Both the position numbers and the translations under genes were made by a program. Below, piece by piece: positions 37,954 through 48,473 of a stretch of 64,000 nt of DNA (its first letter is position 1; each line of letters opens with the position of its first letter). This DNA is from Rhexocercosporidium sp. MPI-PUGE-AT-0058. Lineage: Eukaryota; Ascomycota; Leotiomycetes; Helotiales. The notes under the pieces are model-generated. The model did no database searches. It saw only the letters and a list, made by a program, of their open reading frames with translations, and was not told where the DNA came from. Where the stretch lies: NCBI GenBank assembly GCA_020746875.1, contig JAGTJL010000008.1:1240001-1304000 (forward strand), written 5' to 3'.

Positions 37954-39092
37954 GTTGGGATGGTAATGAAATGAAATGGAAACGAACCTTGTACATGACT
38001 ATTAGCCTCTTATATCAAAAATACAAACAATTTGACAAACACTGTATACGTGGGTCGTCCCCATCAATCATTCTTATTTGAGCTGTGTGACTGTTAGGCA
38101 TGTTGTGTTGCACCTTCCAACCACCGAAATTATGGAAGTCTCACAGGACCTCCACAACCTCGGCTGTATCGCAGGGATCCGGATAAGCTGACAGCTGGCT
38201 GTGAGTTATTGAATATGCACGTCTATTCGGATTGTCGCATATTCGGATTGTCGCATTGAAATCATCATCTGTAAAAGCCTCATTCATCTCCAAACACTCC
38301 TTACTTCCTCGATAGAAGCTATTCTTATCATATTTACAAATCTTCATCAATTGATTGCTTCTCCTCGACACCCACATCATAGCTCCAGCTCCATGCGGGG
38401 TCAATGATCTCACTTCACCCGCCAGCCCCTGCCCCTGCTCCCGCGCAATCGATAGTCGATAAGATACAGCGATAAGTATAGCTCGAGCACAGTACAGTAG
38501 CGGGATGAAATCACCAAGACGAGCCTTGGCCGCCCATCCTCCCAACCACCCAGAATCATTCTCATCCTACAGCCGTGTACTGTACAGCACTATCCACCAA
38601 TAGCTCCCTCTCATCCGTCGCGTGATTCAATCTCGCCAAGGATGGAAGAGCTACTAGTGTTGTGGGAGCATGCAGATATGCATGCAAGCACTTTACCTTC
38701 ACATAGTTGGTGCAGAAAGTGGTATGGGTTGGAGGGAGGTGAGCTGGATTAGATTGGATGGCTGATGGAGGGGTTACAAGGCTTGGCTTGGGATTGGTTG
38801 ATCGAGCTCTGTTATGTCGTGGGTGGTGCTTACTATCTACCTTGTCTTGCTATGTCTGGCTATGCGCGATGAAGTACGTGAAAGCCTTGCCAGCTATCAC
38901 AAGCTCTCAGCCCATAGCTGCTCTTCTTTTCCACTTTCCTCTCTTCCTCCCTCTCTCCTTCACGAAGAAAACCTTTCTCTCCTCTTCGCCAGCTTCACGT
39001 CTGTTGCTATCTTCAGTCGCATCGCTGTAGTCAGCGACTGAACTTAGGACGAGAATCTCAACAGCACATCTACCCCTCCATTAATCGCAGCC
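37954..39092. other. Intergenic, ALDH to phosphatase-like gene
   Basis: 1.1 kb. It contains two perfect tandem copies of a 16-base unit (38225-38256), a TGTACTGTACA palindrome-like motif at 38576-38586, and a CT-rich leader before the next gene. No gene is visible. Confidence 0.55.
38225..38256. repeat. 16-bp tandem duplication
   Basis: The 16-mer ATTCGGATTGTCGCAT occurs twice, back to back and without mismatch. It is a small local duplication in spacer DNA with no evident function. Confidence 0.9.
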
Positions 39093-41204
39093 ATGGCCCC
39101 CCACCTCACCGCCCTCATGCTCTCTCTCCCTCTCCTCCTCCTCCTCGCGACCCCCATCCTCTCCCAAACCACAAACCAAATCACCTGGGCCGCAGTAACC
39201 TACACCTACCACGGCGAGAAGACACCCGATTTCCACACCCCCTACCGCAGCATGGACCTGACACCTCTCGGCGCGCAACAGCTCTTCAATGCAGGAACCG
39301 GAATCCGCAATCGCTACATCACGTCCATGAACATCTCGCAGGATACGTTCCCGATCGATGGCATCAGTGTGCATGATTTGGATAATGACCAGTTGGATAT
39401 TCTGACTATGGAGACGCCGTATGTGGCGGCGAGTGCGTTGGCTTTTATGCAAGGCCTCTACCCGCCGTTTGATGCTATTACTTCTGATGAGGAGACTTTG
39501 TCTGGGGATGGGGGGAGGTATGAGTAAGTGACTTTTCTGTTGTGTTGTGAAAAATTGTGGCTTCAAGGAATGGTTGTGGGTTGGGAAGGACTCATAAGTA
39601 ATTCAATGTTCGAGTTGCTCTTGAACATCGAATTTAGTTCACCCTACTGTTAGAGCCGAGATGACCTATGCTCCCCATTTTTTGCCGAGTCAAGAGCTTA
39701 TTTGGAGGGCTGCTGAACTGACCTTATTCAGATATCCCTTGAATGGATACCAGTATCCCACAATCGCAACTTTGAGCGAATTGGACTTCAATCATATCTG
39801 GTAAGCTCTCGGAGGTCCAGCCATCTTCATATTTCGGCTCAAGCGAGATTTTCTCATCTGCTAATATCAGCTAACTCGCTTCTCAGGATTGCCGGACAGA
39901 GCGATTGTAAACAATACTCGAATTCGCAAGTGAAATCCATCAGCACACCAGCCTACGTTTCCAAAATGCAAGAAACGCAAACCTATTATTCCTCCCTTTC
40001 CAGCACCGTCTTCCCCGACCGCGACTCCAGCACCCTCAACTACGCCAACGCTCTCGAAGTCTATGAGGGTGCCCTCTATCAATACCACCACAACACATCC
40101 ATCCAGACCTCCCAAGCATTCACGACCGATGACCTCGCCATCCTCCGCACCCTCGCCTCAGAACAACAATGGACATTCAACACCCCCAACGGCACCGACC
40201 TGATCAACGCCATCGGCGGGCGCACGCTCGCAGCAAAAATCCTCCAAAAGCTAAACAACAACATCGCTTCCTCCGGCACAGCCTCAAAACTAACCCTCTT
40301 CTTCGGTTCCCACGAGCCTTTCCTCTCTTTCTTCGCCCTCTCAAACCTAGCCACCGGCCCCTCAGGACCTCAATTCAACACCCTCCCCGACCACGGCTCC
40401 ACCTTGACATTCGAGCTCTTCTCCTCCGAATCATCATCCTCCTCTGAACCCACAACTATGCCCTCTCCAGACCAACTCTCAGTCCGCTTCCTCTTCCGCA
40501 ACGGCTCCGAAGCCAGCGCCGAGACACGCTCTTACACGCTTTTCGGCCGCAGCAACGCCGAGACCGTGATTCCCTGGCCTGAATTCCAGAAAGCCATGGG
40601 CGCCTTCGCACTCACTGACATACTCGACTGGTGTCGCACGTGCGAGACGAAAACATTCTTCTGCAAAGCCTTCGAGGACATCTCGTCTGGTGACGCAGAC
40701 GATGAGGGTCCTTACGTGCAAGGTGGTGCTGGGGGGAAGGGGAGGGGGCTCAGCCCTACGATTGGAGGCGTGATCGGTGCGACGGTTGCGGTGGCCGCGT
40801 TGATGTTTTTGGTGGCGGGGTTGCTGCTGGCTGGGTTTAGGGTCGAGAAACGCCAGAAGGGGGATAGACCACCTCGTGATCTGGGCGATATCAGTGTGCT
40901 TAAACGGAGCGGGAGCGGGAATGGAGGTGGTTTCAAAGGTGCTGATCGTCTGGGCTCGGATACGGATCTGGCGTTCAAGGGCGGTGCGGGGGCGACGGTT
41001 GTTAGGCATGAGAGGGTGGGGAGCTGGGAGTTGGGGGAGAGTCCGAATGGGGATAAGAAGATCCAGAGTAGTCTTGATAAGGAGATTGAGAGTGGAGTTC
41101 GGACGGGGAGAGTTGTAAGTGGCACTGATTATAGCAGGAGGAGTAGGGAGTTGGAAAGGGAGAACCCTTTTGTCGACCCTGTGAGGGCTGTTGATCAAGT
41201 TTAG
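39093..41204 (+). CDS. Membrane-anchored histidine acid phosphatase-like protein, degenerate active site
   Basis: Three exons (39093-39523, 39732-39800, 39887-41204) encode 605 residues; introns are 208 and 86 bp. A signal peptide (residues 1-24, Leu-rich) precedes an extracellular histidine-phosphatase-like domain with several N-glycosylation sequons. A single membrane span follows near 455-485 (GGVIGATVAVAALMFLVAGLLLAG), then a basic stop-transfer and a cytoplasmic tail of about 120 residues. The catalytic RHGxRxP motif reads YHGEKTP (39-45): the His is kept, but both Arg are lost (Tyr39, Lys43). The distal HD motif is HE (GSHEPF). Classic acid phosphatase or phytase activity is therefore doubtful; a binding or sensing role is possible. 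The layout of secreted domain, span and tail suggests a cell-surface protein. Confidence 0.85.
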
Positions 41205-41853
41205 ATGATAGCTCGACAGCGGTTGGTCAAAGGGGGAGAGTGCTCCTTTGCTGTGGGTAGATGAGAGATGGTTTGGATTCCTGGATGACTTGGCTTGCGC
41301 TTGCTGGATTGGAGGACGAATTGCTACGACTGATGAACATATAATGATACCCTTCTGTGTCTCTCGCTACACTTATATACCCCTTTTCTTGGTATTTGCA
41401 TATTCTTCCCTTATGGAACGGATGCTTGCAGATGATGGCGTTTTGGTCTATGGATTTACTTAGCTCATCTATTTATCTATACACAGGAATGAGATTTTGA
41501 TATACCTTCACATGATGACCTGTGCTTCTGGGGTAGCGTGAGTGTGTAGATGTTGGCTAGTTGTATGAACAGTCACTATATGCAGTAATTTTGTGTTCTT
41601 GTGCCGTGAGATTCATACTCTCAATAGGAAGGATTTAGATGGATGAACAATTTAACACCGAGGCTTCAATTCGAAACATAGCCATAACTTCCTCTACGTC
41701 AAGAATAGCTCACTGGGATGTGTGTCGATGGATTTTAGAAGAGTGGTTTGCAGTGTTGATTAGGATATATAACGAGTGTTTCCTAGTATTATCAGCCACA
41801 CACCCAGTCATCTCATCTCATCTCAACTCCCGCCTACATCATTACACTTCTCC
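41205..41853. other. Convergent spacer
   Basis: 649 bp between two convergent genes, presumably 3' UTRs, with a CATCTCATCTCATCT run near 41810-41825. No gene is visible. Confidence 0.55.
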
Positions 41854-42942
41854 TCATACCTGCGTAGTATCAAGCGCCACAACACCTTCATTAATCAGCG
41901 TAAAGTCCTCCGTAAACCATCCCCCATTAGTAACATAAAGCGTCTCCCTCTCCTTCTTACTCCCCCTCCCAAACTGCGCACTCGTCGGATTCAGAAGCAA
42001 CACCTCATCCACAATAACAGTCTGCTCACCCCCCGGACTAACCCTCACAACATGATTCGGATGCGTAGCAACCCACGCATTCCCCTCCCTATCAAGATCA
42101 AAATCATCATACTGGCTCCCGAACGCGCCGCCGACGATCGTGTTATTCGAGATGATCTGCACGGGGCCTGTCTTCTGGCCTAGGTGGTTGATGGGTACAC
42201 GTCCAAAATGCTGCTGTGCGGAGCTGACGAAGTAGAGGTAGAGTCCGTTGGTGCGAATGCCGTTTATACCTAGGTGCTTTCCTGGGATGGTGCGGTCGAC
42301 GGGTGCGAAGAGAGGGTCGGTGAAGAGGATTGAATAGGCGCCTGTGGCGATGTTGATGCGGTAGACGGCACCTGCGTCGGAGTCTGCGGCTAGGATGAGC
42401 TTGTTTGAGCCAGGGACGGGGGCGAGGCCGTTGAGTTGGACGGAGGTTGCTATTGTGGTTATGTTCTTGACGACTGGGGTCGAGGTGCAGAGGTTTACGG
42501 TCCAGACTGTGAGGGTGCCGAGAGTGGCTCTGGTTAGAGCTAGATCCCAGATTCCGGAGACGACGACGAAGATGTCTGGCGATAATCTGTGACTCTGTGG
42601 TCAGTTCAATCTTGTTCAGAAGAGGCTGAATGGAGATTTGAGGATAGAGATGCGAAGGAGAACTCACTCGGTTATTCCCATAAGTCCATGACCAGCTGGA
42701 AATGTGTGGACGACCGTAGCGTTTGGAGTGGCAACAGTGGGATCGACACTGAAAAGTGTATTGACGCTCAAAGAAGTGAGAAGCAATTCACTGTTTGAGC
42801 GAACAGCAATATTTTCTATGAAGTGATTGGGAGGGAATGTGAAGATGTTGCGGAGCAGAGGTCCCGGAGGTGGGGGTGAGACGGCTAAAGTGCTCAGCAA
42901 GCCCAGGACGAGCAGAGAGACGAATTTGTTGAAGGTTGTCAT
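41854..42942 (-). CDS. Secreted six-bladed beta-propeller protein (SMP-30/NHL-like)
   Basis: Two exons on the minus strand (42942-42668, 42592-41854) with a 75-bp intron encode 337 residues. The intron acceptor is CACAGAG, two bases past the first AG, because only this choice keeps the frame through LSPDIFVVVSGIWDLA. A signal peptide covers residues 1-22 (SLLVLGLLSTLAVS). The body shows repeated propeller strands (ENIAVRSNSELLLTSL, NGLAPVPGSNKLILAADS, DDFDLDREGNAWVATH) as in SMP-30/gluconolactonase-like and NHL-repeat proteins of moulds. The substrate or ligand is unknown. It is often called quinoprotein- or lactonase-like, but lactonase metal ligands are not certain here. Confidence 0.88.
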
Positions 42943-45125
42943 TGTCACTACACCGAACTTCTCAATTGCCAAGATTAGACAGTTTAAGTCCTGAAAGAAA
43001 GCTAGAACACCGAGGATAGTTGTTCCTTTCATATCAAAAACTTTGGTAGATCAGCTTACAGACCCCTGTCGGCGAACTGCCCAATCTGGCAACCAGCATA
43101 CGACTTATTGATAGCTGCATCACGACAAGGCAGGGGCACCGCTCTCCCGCTGTGCGCTACTGCGAGGAAACATGCCACGGTAAAGCCCCACAGTGGAGGT
43201 TATGCTGAAGGCAATTACTGCTTGCCAAGATGCTGTTGAAGAAGAGGAGCTGAATGCGAGAGGCTACACCGTCTTTTGGTACCTTGGTAAGGCTGCGACC
43301 TAGACAGGCCTCTGCAACTTGGTCACAATTTGTGTGATAAGGCGTACTTTTGACAACAGGTTTGGGGGAAAGAGGAAAGATGTGTATCAGTTGACAAGAT
43401 TGAAGGGTTGTCTGCAGCTCATCATATATGCTGATTAAACTAGGATTTTTGAACGGCGGTACGAAGTCCCGCATCGTGGCCCGGATATTTGCCCAGCATG
43501 AAATGTAAAGTATAACGAGCAAAAGAGCATATATCAAACTCATCTGGGAGCCATATAATAGAATGCTCTGGGCAAACACAGTACAGACAAAGCCTTGAGA
43601 ACAGCGAAAGGACATTACGAAAGCCGCGAGCTGAACAAGAACGAGCTAACGATCTCAGCAGACACGAAAGAGAAAGAAAGAATGCGATCGCTATTGACCG
43701 TGAATACAACATTACTTGCGAGTTCGAGCTGGTGGATTTCCTTGCCAACAAGACGATCCTCAAAAGAGTGAACGGTGTTTCACAGGATTTTGACTGAGCA
43801 GGACCCAGACTCAACAATATTCTAGGAATATCAGCTTACTACACTCAGCTTGAGTATAAGCTTCTTCCCTAGTTCTACTGAAAGACAGCTTGGCTTGGCT
43901 TTGGGATAGGGAAGAAAAGAGGCACTGAATGAGAAGCAAAACTCGGGCTTGGGCTTAGGCTTAGGCTGGTGAAATGCTGTAAGCTTAAAAGATATCATTT
44001 GACGAAATGACCATTTGTAGCAAGTGCCAAACAAGACGCGACTGGAAGGAAAGAAATCCAGTTCGTCATAGATCCATAGATTCGACTGGTCTTTGTTTTG
44101 GTGCTGATATAGAATAGTTCAGAGGAAGCTTCGTAAAAAGGATTCGACTTCATTATAATGATCACCTTATCGTGACAGTTGTATTGGTGGTTTGTCATGA
44201 AGATGGGGACGTGGAGATGCAACTGAACTGGTGGAACGTGTTAGACTTCATTCAGGGGCAAATCTCGCTAATTCAGACGCTATGGACATCTCGCCGCTGA
44301 CTGTTTACTTACTGGCATCCTCCAAAAGCCAGCCGAAAGAAGACAAATTCTCATTGTATGTGCAAGATAAAAGATGCATCCGGAACTTGACACATTCTTA
44401 AGTGAATTCGCCGTTTAATCATTTGATGTTCTGTTTTCTGGCAATTTCATAGCTGCGAGAGAAAAATGTTGCTAGACACTCTGTCCATGTCACGGCTTGA
44501 AATAGCAAGGGAAAGGATTGAAGGCAGGTCTTCTATTTCTATCAAATTCTCATTTATGTTTTGCTTGAATGTAACAAACATTCTTTTCAAAATGTGCACA
44601 GTAAGCCAGGGGAGCATAGTTAATCGTTCGGACAAGGGTTTGAAAACTTCACTGACTATGATACCACCAGATACGGTATTTCCATTGACCTGCAGGTATA
44701 ATTTGGTAATCTTACATACTTAGCTAAACACAGTCTAATAATCACCAAGCCTCCGGATGCTTCAGCAGGACATCATTTGTAGGTTCATGGATGTCGTTGG
44801 TCAATGTAAGGGAGTCGTTAGAGGCTTCCGTACTAATGAAACCGTTCGTGCAATTGGAGTTGTCGTACGGGGCTGTTTCACCTGAGCCAACTGAATCCGA
44901 GAGCTATCAAAAGAACAGTATTGCTCTTAGCTCATTTGTATGAGTCTGCTGGATCCCATACAATGAATTGCATTGCAAATATCATCATTTTTTGGATGTG
45001 AACTGATCGAACTGGCCGAACATAGATTCAAACAATGAGGATAATTGTTCCGATGTCATTGGCTGGGTGAACTGGATACATGGAGTGGTTAGTGCTTGCG
45101 TTCTAAGACTTTATGTATAGAGAAA
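42943..45125. other. Intergenic region
   Basis: 2.2 kb, AT-richer than the neighbours. A minus-strand frame of 152 codons at 43157-43615 starts with ATG and a hydrophobic stretch but has no family signature. A hexamer run GGGCTT/AGGCTT lies at 43946-43970. I see no supportable gene. Confidence 0.5.
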
Positions 45126-46004
45126 TTATACCTGATTTGGACCTGGCTGAATGGTATTCGGCTGTGTTCCAGGCGCAAGATTGATGACCGGAGCACCGAT
45201 CTGAATTTGAAAGCCCCCTCCCGGTGGCGAGTCGCTGGGGTACCACGGACCAGTCCACCAGTTTGTTTCGCGAGACAACTGGTAATACCCACACTTTCCT
45301 TCTGCTAGGAGCTCGTCGGTTATCATGTGAACATGGAAGGCGTTCAGCTCAGGTGGAGATAAACCGCATCGGTATCCACTGTACTTTTCGTAACCGGCTG
45401 GTGCGGTGTACCTCACCCAGCCCCAGCCCTTAGGACAACAACCAGACTTCATCAGTTGTTCTTGTGCCCACACATCTTGCTCTTCAACTTCTTTGGACGA
45501 AAGTTTCTCCCTCTTCAGTTGTTTCTTTGCCATCTTCTTGGCACGGTCGGTTGTGTGGTTACTTTTTGGCTTGGGTGTGACCGTTTTCGAAGGTTTCCAA
45601 TCCTTCGGTGGCTGCGGAGTCGGCTGTGAAGATGCTGCTAGTTGTGAAGGCTGCCAGTCTTTAGATATATGCGGGGGTGATCTGTGTTCTTTATCTCGCT
45701 CAGAGGGCATAGGCTTTATAATCCGAGACTCATCCTTGAAATATGTACTACTCAGCGGCTCTGTCCGAGTACTAGTCGTCCTGGGCGGCTTCGTACTTTT
45801 CGAAGCGTACTTCGAACTAGAATCCTTTTTCGGGTGCTCCTTGGTCTCCGAAGGTTTTAGGGTCTTGGTTTTCGGTACTTCTGAGCTGTCTTTGAAGAAA
45901 GCGCTGGCGAGCACAGAGCCCACGGTGCTGGTTGGTTTTTGGGCCGGCTTCGAGCTGGAGCCGGAGCTGGGAGACTTTGGAGATTTCTTGGAGTCTGGTG
46001 CCAT
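45126..46004 (-). CDS. Unrecognised fungal protein, tandem copy A
   Basis: A single exon on the minus strand encodes 292 residues; the start is the first in-frame ATG (MAPDSKKSPKS). The first 180 residues are Lys/Ser/Pro-rich and disordered. The C-terminal part (about 186-260) is compact and rich in Cys, Trp and Tyr: a GCCPKGWGWVRYT element, GYRCG, HVHMITDELLAEGKCGYY and WWTGPWYP. No signal peptide is present, so it is likely cytosolic or nuclear. I do not recognise the family, but the same elements recur in the broken copy next door, which shows that the C-terminal segment is a real unit. The function is unknown. A TGTA microsatellite sits in its leader. Confidence 0.75.
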   Translation of the reverse strand: MAPDSKKSPKSPSSGSSSKPAQKPTSTVGSVLASAFFKDSSEVPKTKTLKPSETKEHPKKDSSSKYASKSTKPPRTTSTRTEPLSSTYFKDESRIIKPMPSERDKEHRSPPHISKDWQPSQLAASSQPTPQPPKDWKPSKTVTPKPKSNHTTDRAKKMAKKQLKREKLSSKEVEEQDVWAQEQLMKSGCCPKGWGWVRYTAPAGYEKYSGYRCGLSPPELNAFHVHMITDELLAEGKCGYYQLSRETNWWTGPWYPSDSPPGGGFQIQIGAPVINLAPGTQPNTIQPGPNQV

Positions 46005-46025
46005 GTTGGTGAGCTGTGCTGTCAA

Positions 46026-46048
46026 TGTATGTATGTATGTATGTATGT
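46026..46048. repeat. TGTA microsatellite in the leader of copy A
   Basis: Five full TGTA units plus TGT, ending about 20 bp upstream of the start codon on the coding strand (read as TACA repeats). Length variation here would alter the 5' UTR of copy A. Confidence 0.9.
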
Positions 46049-46248
46049 TGGGTTGACGATGGGGATACTGAAAAGGCGATGAATGTGAAGATAGAAGTCC
46101 CAACTTAAGGAGAAATACGGATCGGTTTTATAGTCTTGGTGGGTTTTTACCACTAATACACGTTGAGACATTCACTTGCGACATCCAATGCATCATGATA
46201 GTCACGAGTCAGATAGGTTTGGGAAACACTTGGGTTTCTCCTATGGAC

Positions 46249-46626
46249 TCACATAGCTTGAATAAGATGCCAAACGACAGACTCATCATACCAACGCGCG
46301 CACCTTGCTAAATCTACTATCAATAAGCACTGACCGATTCCTCCATTCAATGTAATACGGCCCACTACAGAACCAAGTACCGGGCCAGATATAATAATGT
46401 CCGGCTTACCCTCAGATAAGAGTTGATGGGTCACCATATGTATCTGGGCACCACCAAGACAAAGGTGGCCATTGAATTGGGAATATACTGGTCCTGCGGT
46501 GTACCTACTCCGTCCAGAACCGCTAGCACAGGCTCCGAATGAGAGAATTTTCTGCTTTGTCCAGTCATATTGCTCCTTTTGCTGGGGTTTGGGTGGATTG
46601 TCGATGACTAGTTGCCTCTGGGCCAT
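46249..46626 (-). pseudogene. C-terminal half of a broken duplicate of copy A (frameshifted)
   Basis: This minus-strand frame is open for 125 codons from an ATG (MAQRQLVIDNPP). Residues 29-66 align with the C-terminal unit of copy A: RYTAGPVYSQFNGHLC versus RYTAPAGYEKYSGYRC, then HMVTHQLLSEGK versus HMITDELLAEGK. Directly after that Lys the similarity jumps to another frame (46405 down to 46286, ending in TGA), where AGHYY and CSGPYYIEW match GYY and TGPWY of copy A. A one-base deletion near 46405-46408 explains this. The alternative, a 45-bp intron starting GTAAGC there, would remove residues that are conserved in copy A. It lies 277 bp downstream of a matching N-terminal piece. Confidence 0.6.
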
Positions 46627-46903
46627 TGTTTGGTCATGGTGGTCTGTATAGGTGGTCTTGAATATTTGGATTTTATCGTTGTCCTGATGACTAGCAGATA
46701 CTGGCTCTGGAGCTACGTTCTGCTATTTGATATCTCTGGGTTTCTAGACCTCGACTTCGCAGGAGGGGTAGTGGGGTAGTCTGATTTGATTATCCGTATT
46801 TCGACACTCATTCAAACGGAATTTTCTCGGCGATGTGCTTTGATTGATGATTCATTTATTCTCTTGTCTTTGTCGGCGTGACTGGGACTGCTTCCGGGTG
46901 GTC

Positions 46904-47128
46904 TCAGAGGATTGCAATATGCAATATTGATCCGGCGGGCTTGCTGGATTTCAAAGCAGGGTTTAAACTTGAGTCATGTGCGTGAGGGTTCGTGACATGC
47001 TTATCTTTTCGATCTTGTTGTAAAGCTTCTTGCTTCTTCTTTTCTTCGTCGGGATCTAAACGAGAAGTCGCTTTCTTTGGCAGTCTAAAGCTCGAGTCTC
47101 GTGGAGTCTTCTCAGAGTGTGGCGCCAT
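46904..47128 (-). pseudogene. N-terminal piece of a broken duplicate of copy A
   Basis: A minus-strand frame of 74 codons starting MAPHSEKTPRDSS, like MAPDSKKSPKSPSS of copy A, with the same Lys/Ser/Pro/Glu-rich composition. It stops early, before any folded region. Together with the C-terminal piece (46626-46286), the span from this ATG to the end of the homologous frame is about 843 bp, close to the 879 bp of copy A. One decayed tandem duplicate is therefore the simplest reading. Short independent genes remain possible. Confidence 0.5.
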
Positions 47129-48473
47129 GATGGTGTATGCTTGTGCTGATGTTGAAATGTCCGTAGTTTCTATCGTCGTGGTTGGCTCGAATGCTCTGCT
47201 TCGAGAACTGTTGCTAACTTGTATAAGCCTAGAAGATAAGCCGTGGAGTAATGAGAGGCGTGAAGTAGAGTCCACCATGCGAGTGTCGTCGAGTCGTCTT
47301 GGAACATTCAAATCCTACGTTGCTCCAGCCTGCCACTTCTAATTGGCAGGCAGTCATACAGGCAAGCTATGTTGGTGATTGTATCGTCCCCGTAGAGTAT
47401 TTTTGTAGCCTTTCACTCTCTTAGATTCAAAGCTGAGATGGAAATGCTTGCAGCCACATGCAGTTGTACGCAACTCTCTCGGCCAGGAGGAAATAGTTAT
47501 TCAAGGAGCCACGATTGCAGGTCGGTATTCGTGGGAACTGGGCTGGATCCATAGATCTAGCTATTTTCAACTCGACGTACCATTGTTTTGAGAACCAGAC
47601 CAACGGTTCAGAGCAAAGCCTGCTCTTGCATACGGTATGGTGAAAACATGACGACCTGGACATGCTAAGCACTGCCCCGATTGGGCCATGGAGTATGGCG
47701 GATACGCAGCACATGTCCTTCGCCGTTGCGTACGCATGGACAGCATGACTGCTAGGTATTTTCTTGACGGTTCTGTGTCAATAGGCAATGATTCTATGTT
47801 GTACAAAAGAGCAATTTGAAGAAATGTAATGAAGAGAAGTGAGAGGAGAGCTCAGGAGACAGCTCCGGCGATGTCTCGATTGGCCACCTGACTATTTTTA
47901 AAGCTATGTTGTTGTGCTTAACACAGTAGCTCGGAACGCCAGCCAAAGATAGAAGCAGAAGGTTGCAGAGAATGTTGGTTCCAGGTTGAGTGTTAGGTTT
48001 TCCAGCCACGAAACCGCCGCAAGAAAAGCAAGTTTCACGATGCTGTAGAGAATCTGATATTGAAGAAAGAGTGGAGCTCCAATTCACTCTTTGCTACATA
48101 GAACCTCAAAATAGGAACGATTAGCCGTATTCTTGCCTCTGTCGGCGCTCGGTCGGAGCGATAAAGTGACAATCGAGCCGGTTTGTTTCTGTATAAGAAC
48201 AACGCGACCTCGAGGAGCGAGTTCACTCTCAGCAAACAACAATTTCGATTCTTCAACACTCGTGCAGTGTGAAGAAACTGTACTGCTTTGTGAAAAACAT
48301 AACGGGTACGAGAAATGCCACCACTGAAAGGGCTTTGAGCGGATAACTGACGAAGTGACTTGCACAGGAAGAGACAAGGATAGATCGAGCGCGTCCAGCA
48401 ACATCTAGGCTGGAAAACTTCCCCTCCTTAGATACGAAAATCAACGCACTCACAGTGATAGGAAACTGAAATC
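47129..48473. other. Intergenic, upstream of MpaB-like gene
   Basis: 1.3 kb divergent spacer between the broken duplicate and the oxygenase gene. Several 60-106-codon frames occur, none convincing. No TATA box stands out close to the oxygenase start. Confidence 0.5.

Noticed and set aside
40479..41198. 239-codon antisense frame opposite the phosphatase-like gene
   Set aside because: It lies entirely within the third exon on the opposite strand and has Pro/Arg/His-rich random composition.
43157..43615. 152-codon minus-strand frame with ATG and hydrophobic start
   Set aside because: Could mimic a small secreted protein, but the sequence after the hydrophobic part looks random and no splice partners or family were found.
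43946..43970. Hexamer run GGGCTT/AGGCTT resembling telomere repeats
   Set aside because: Fungal telomeres are TTAGGG-type; only four imperfect units occur, in ordinary spacer DNA.
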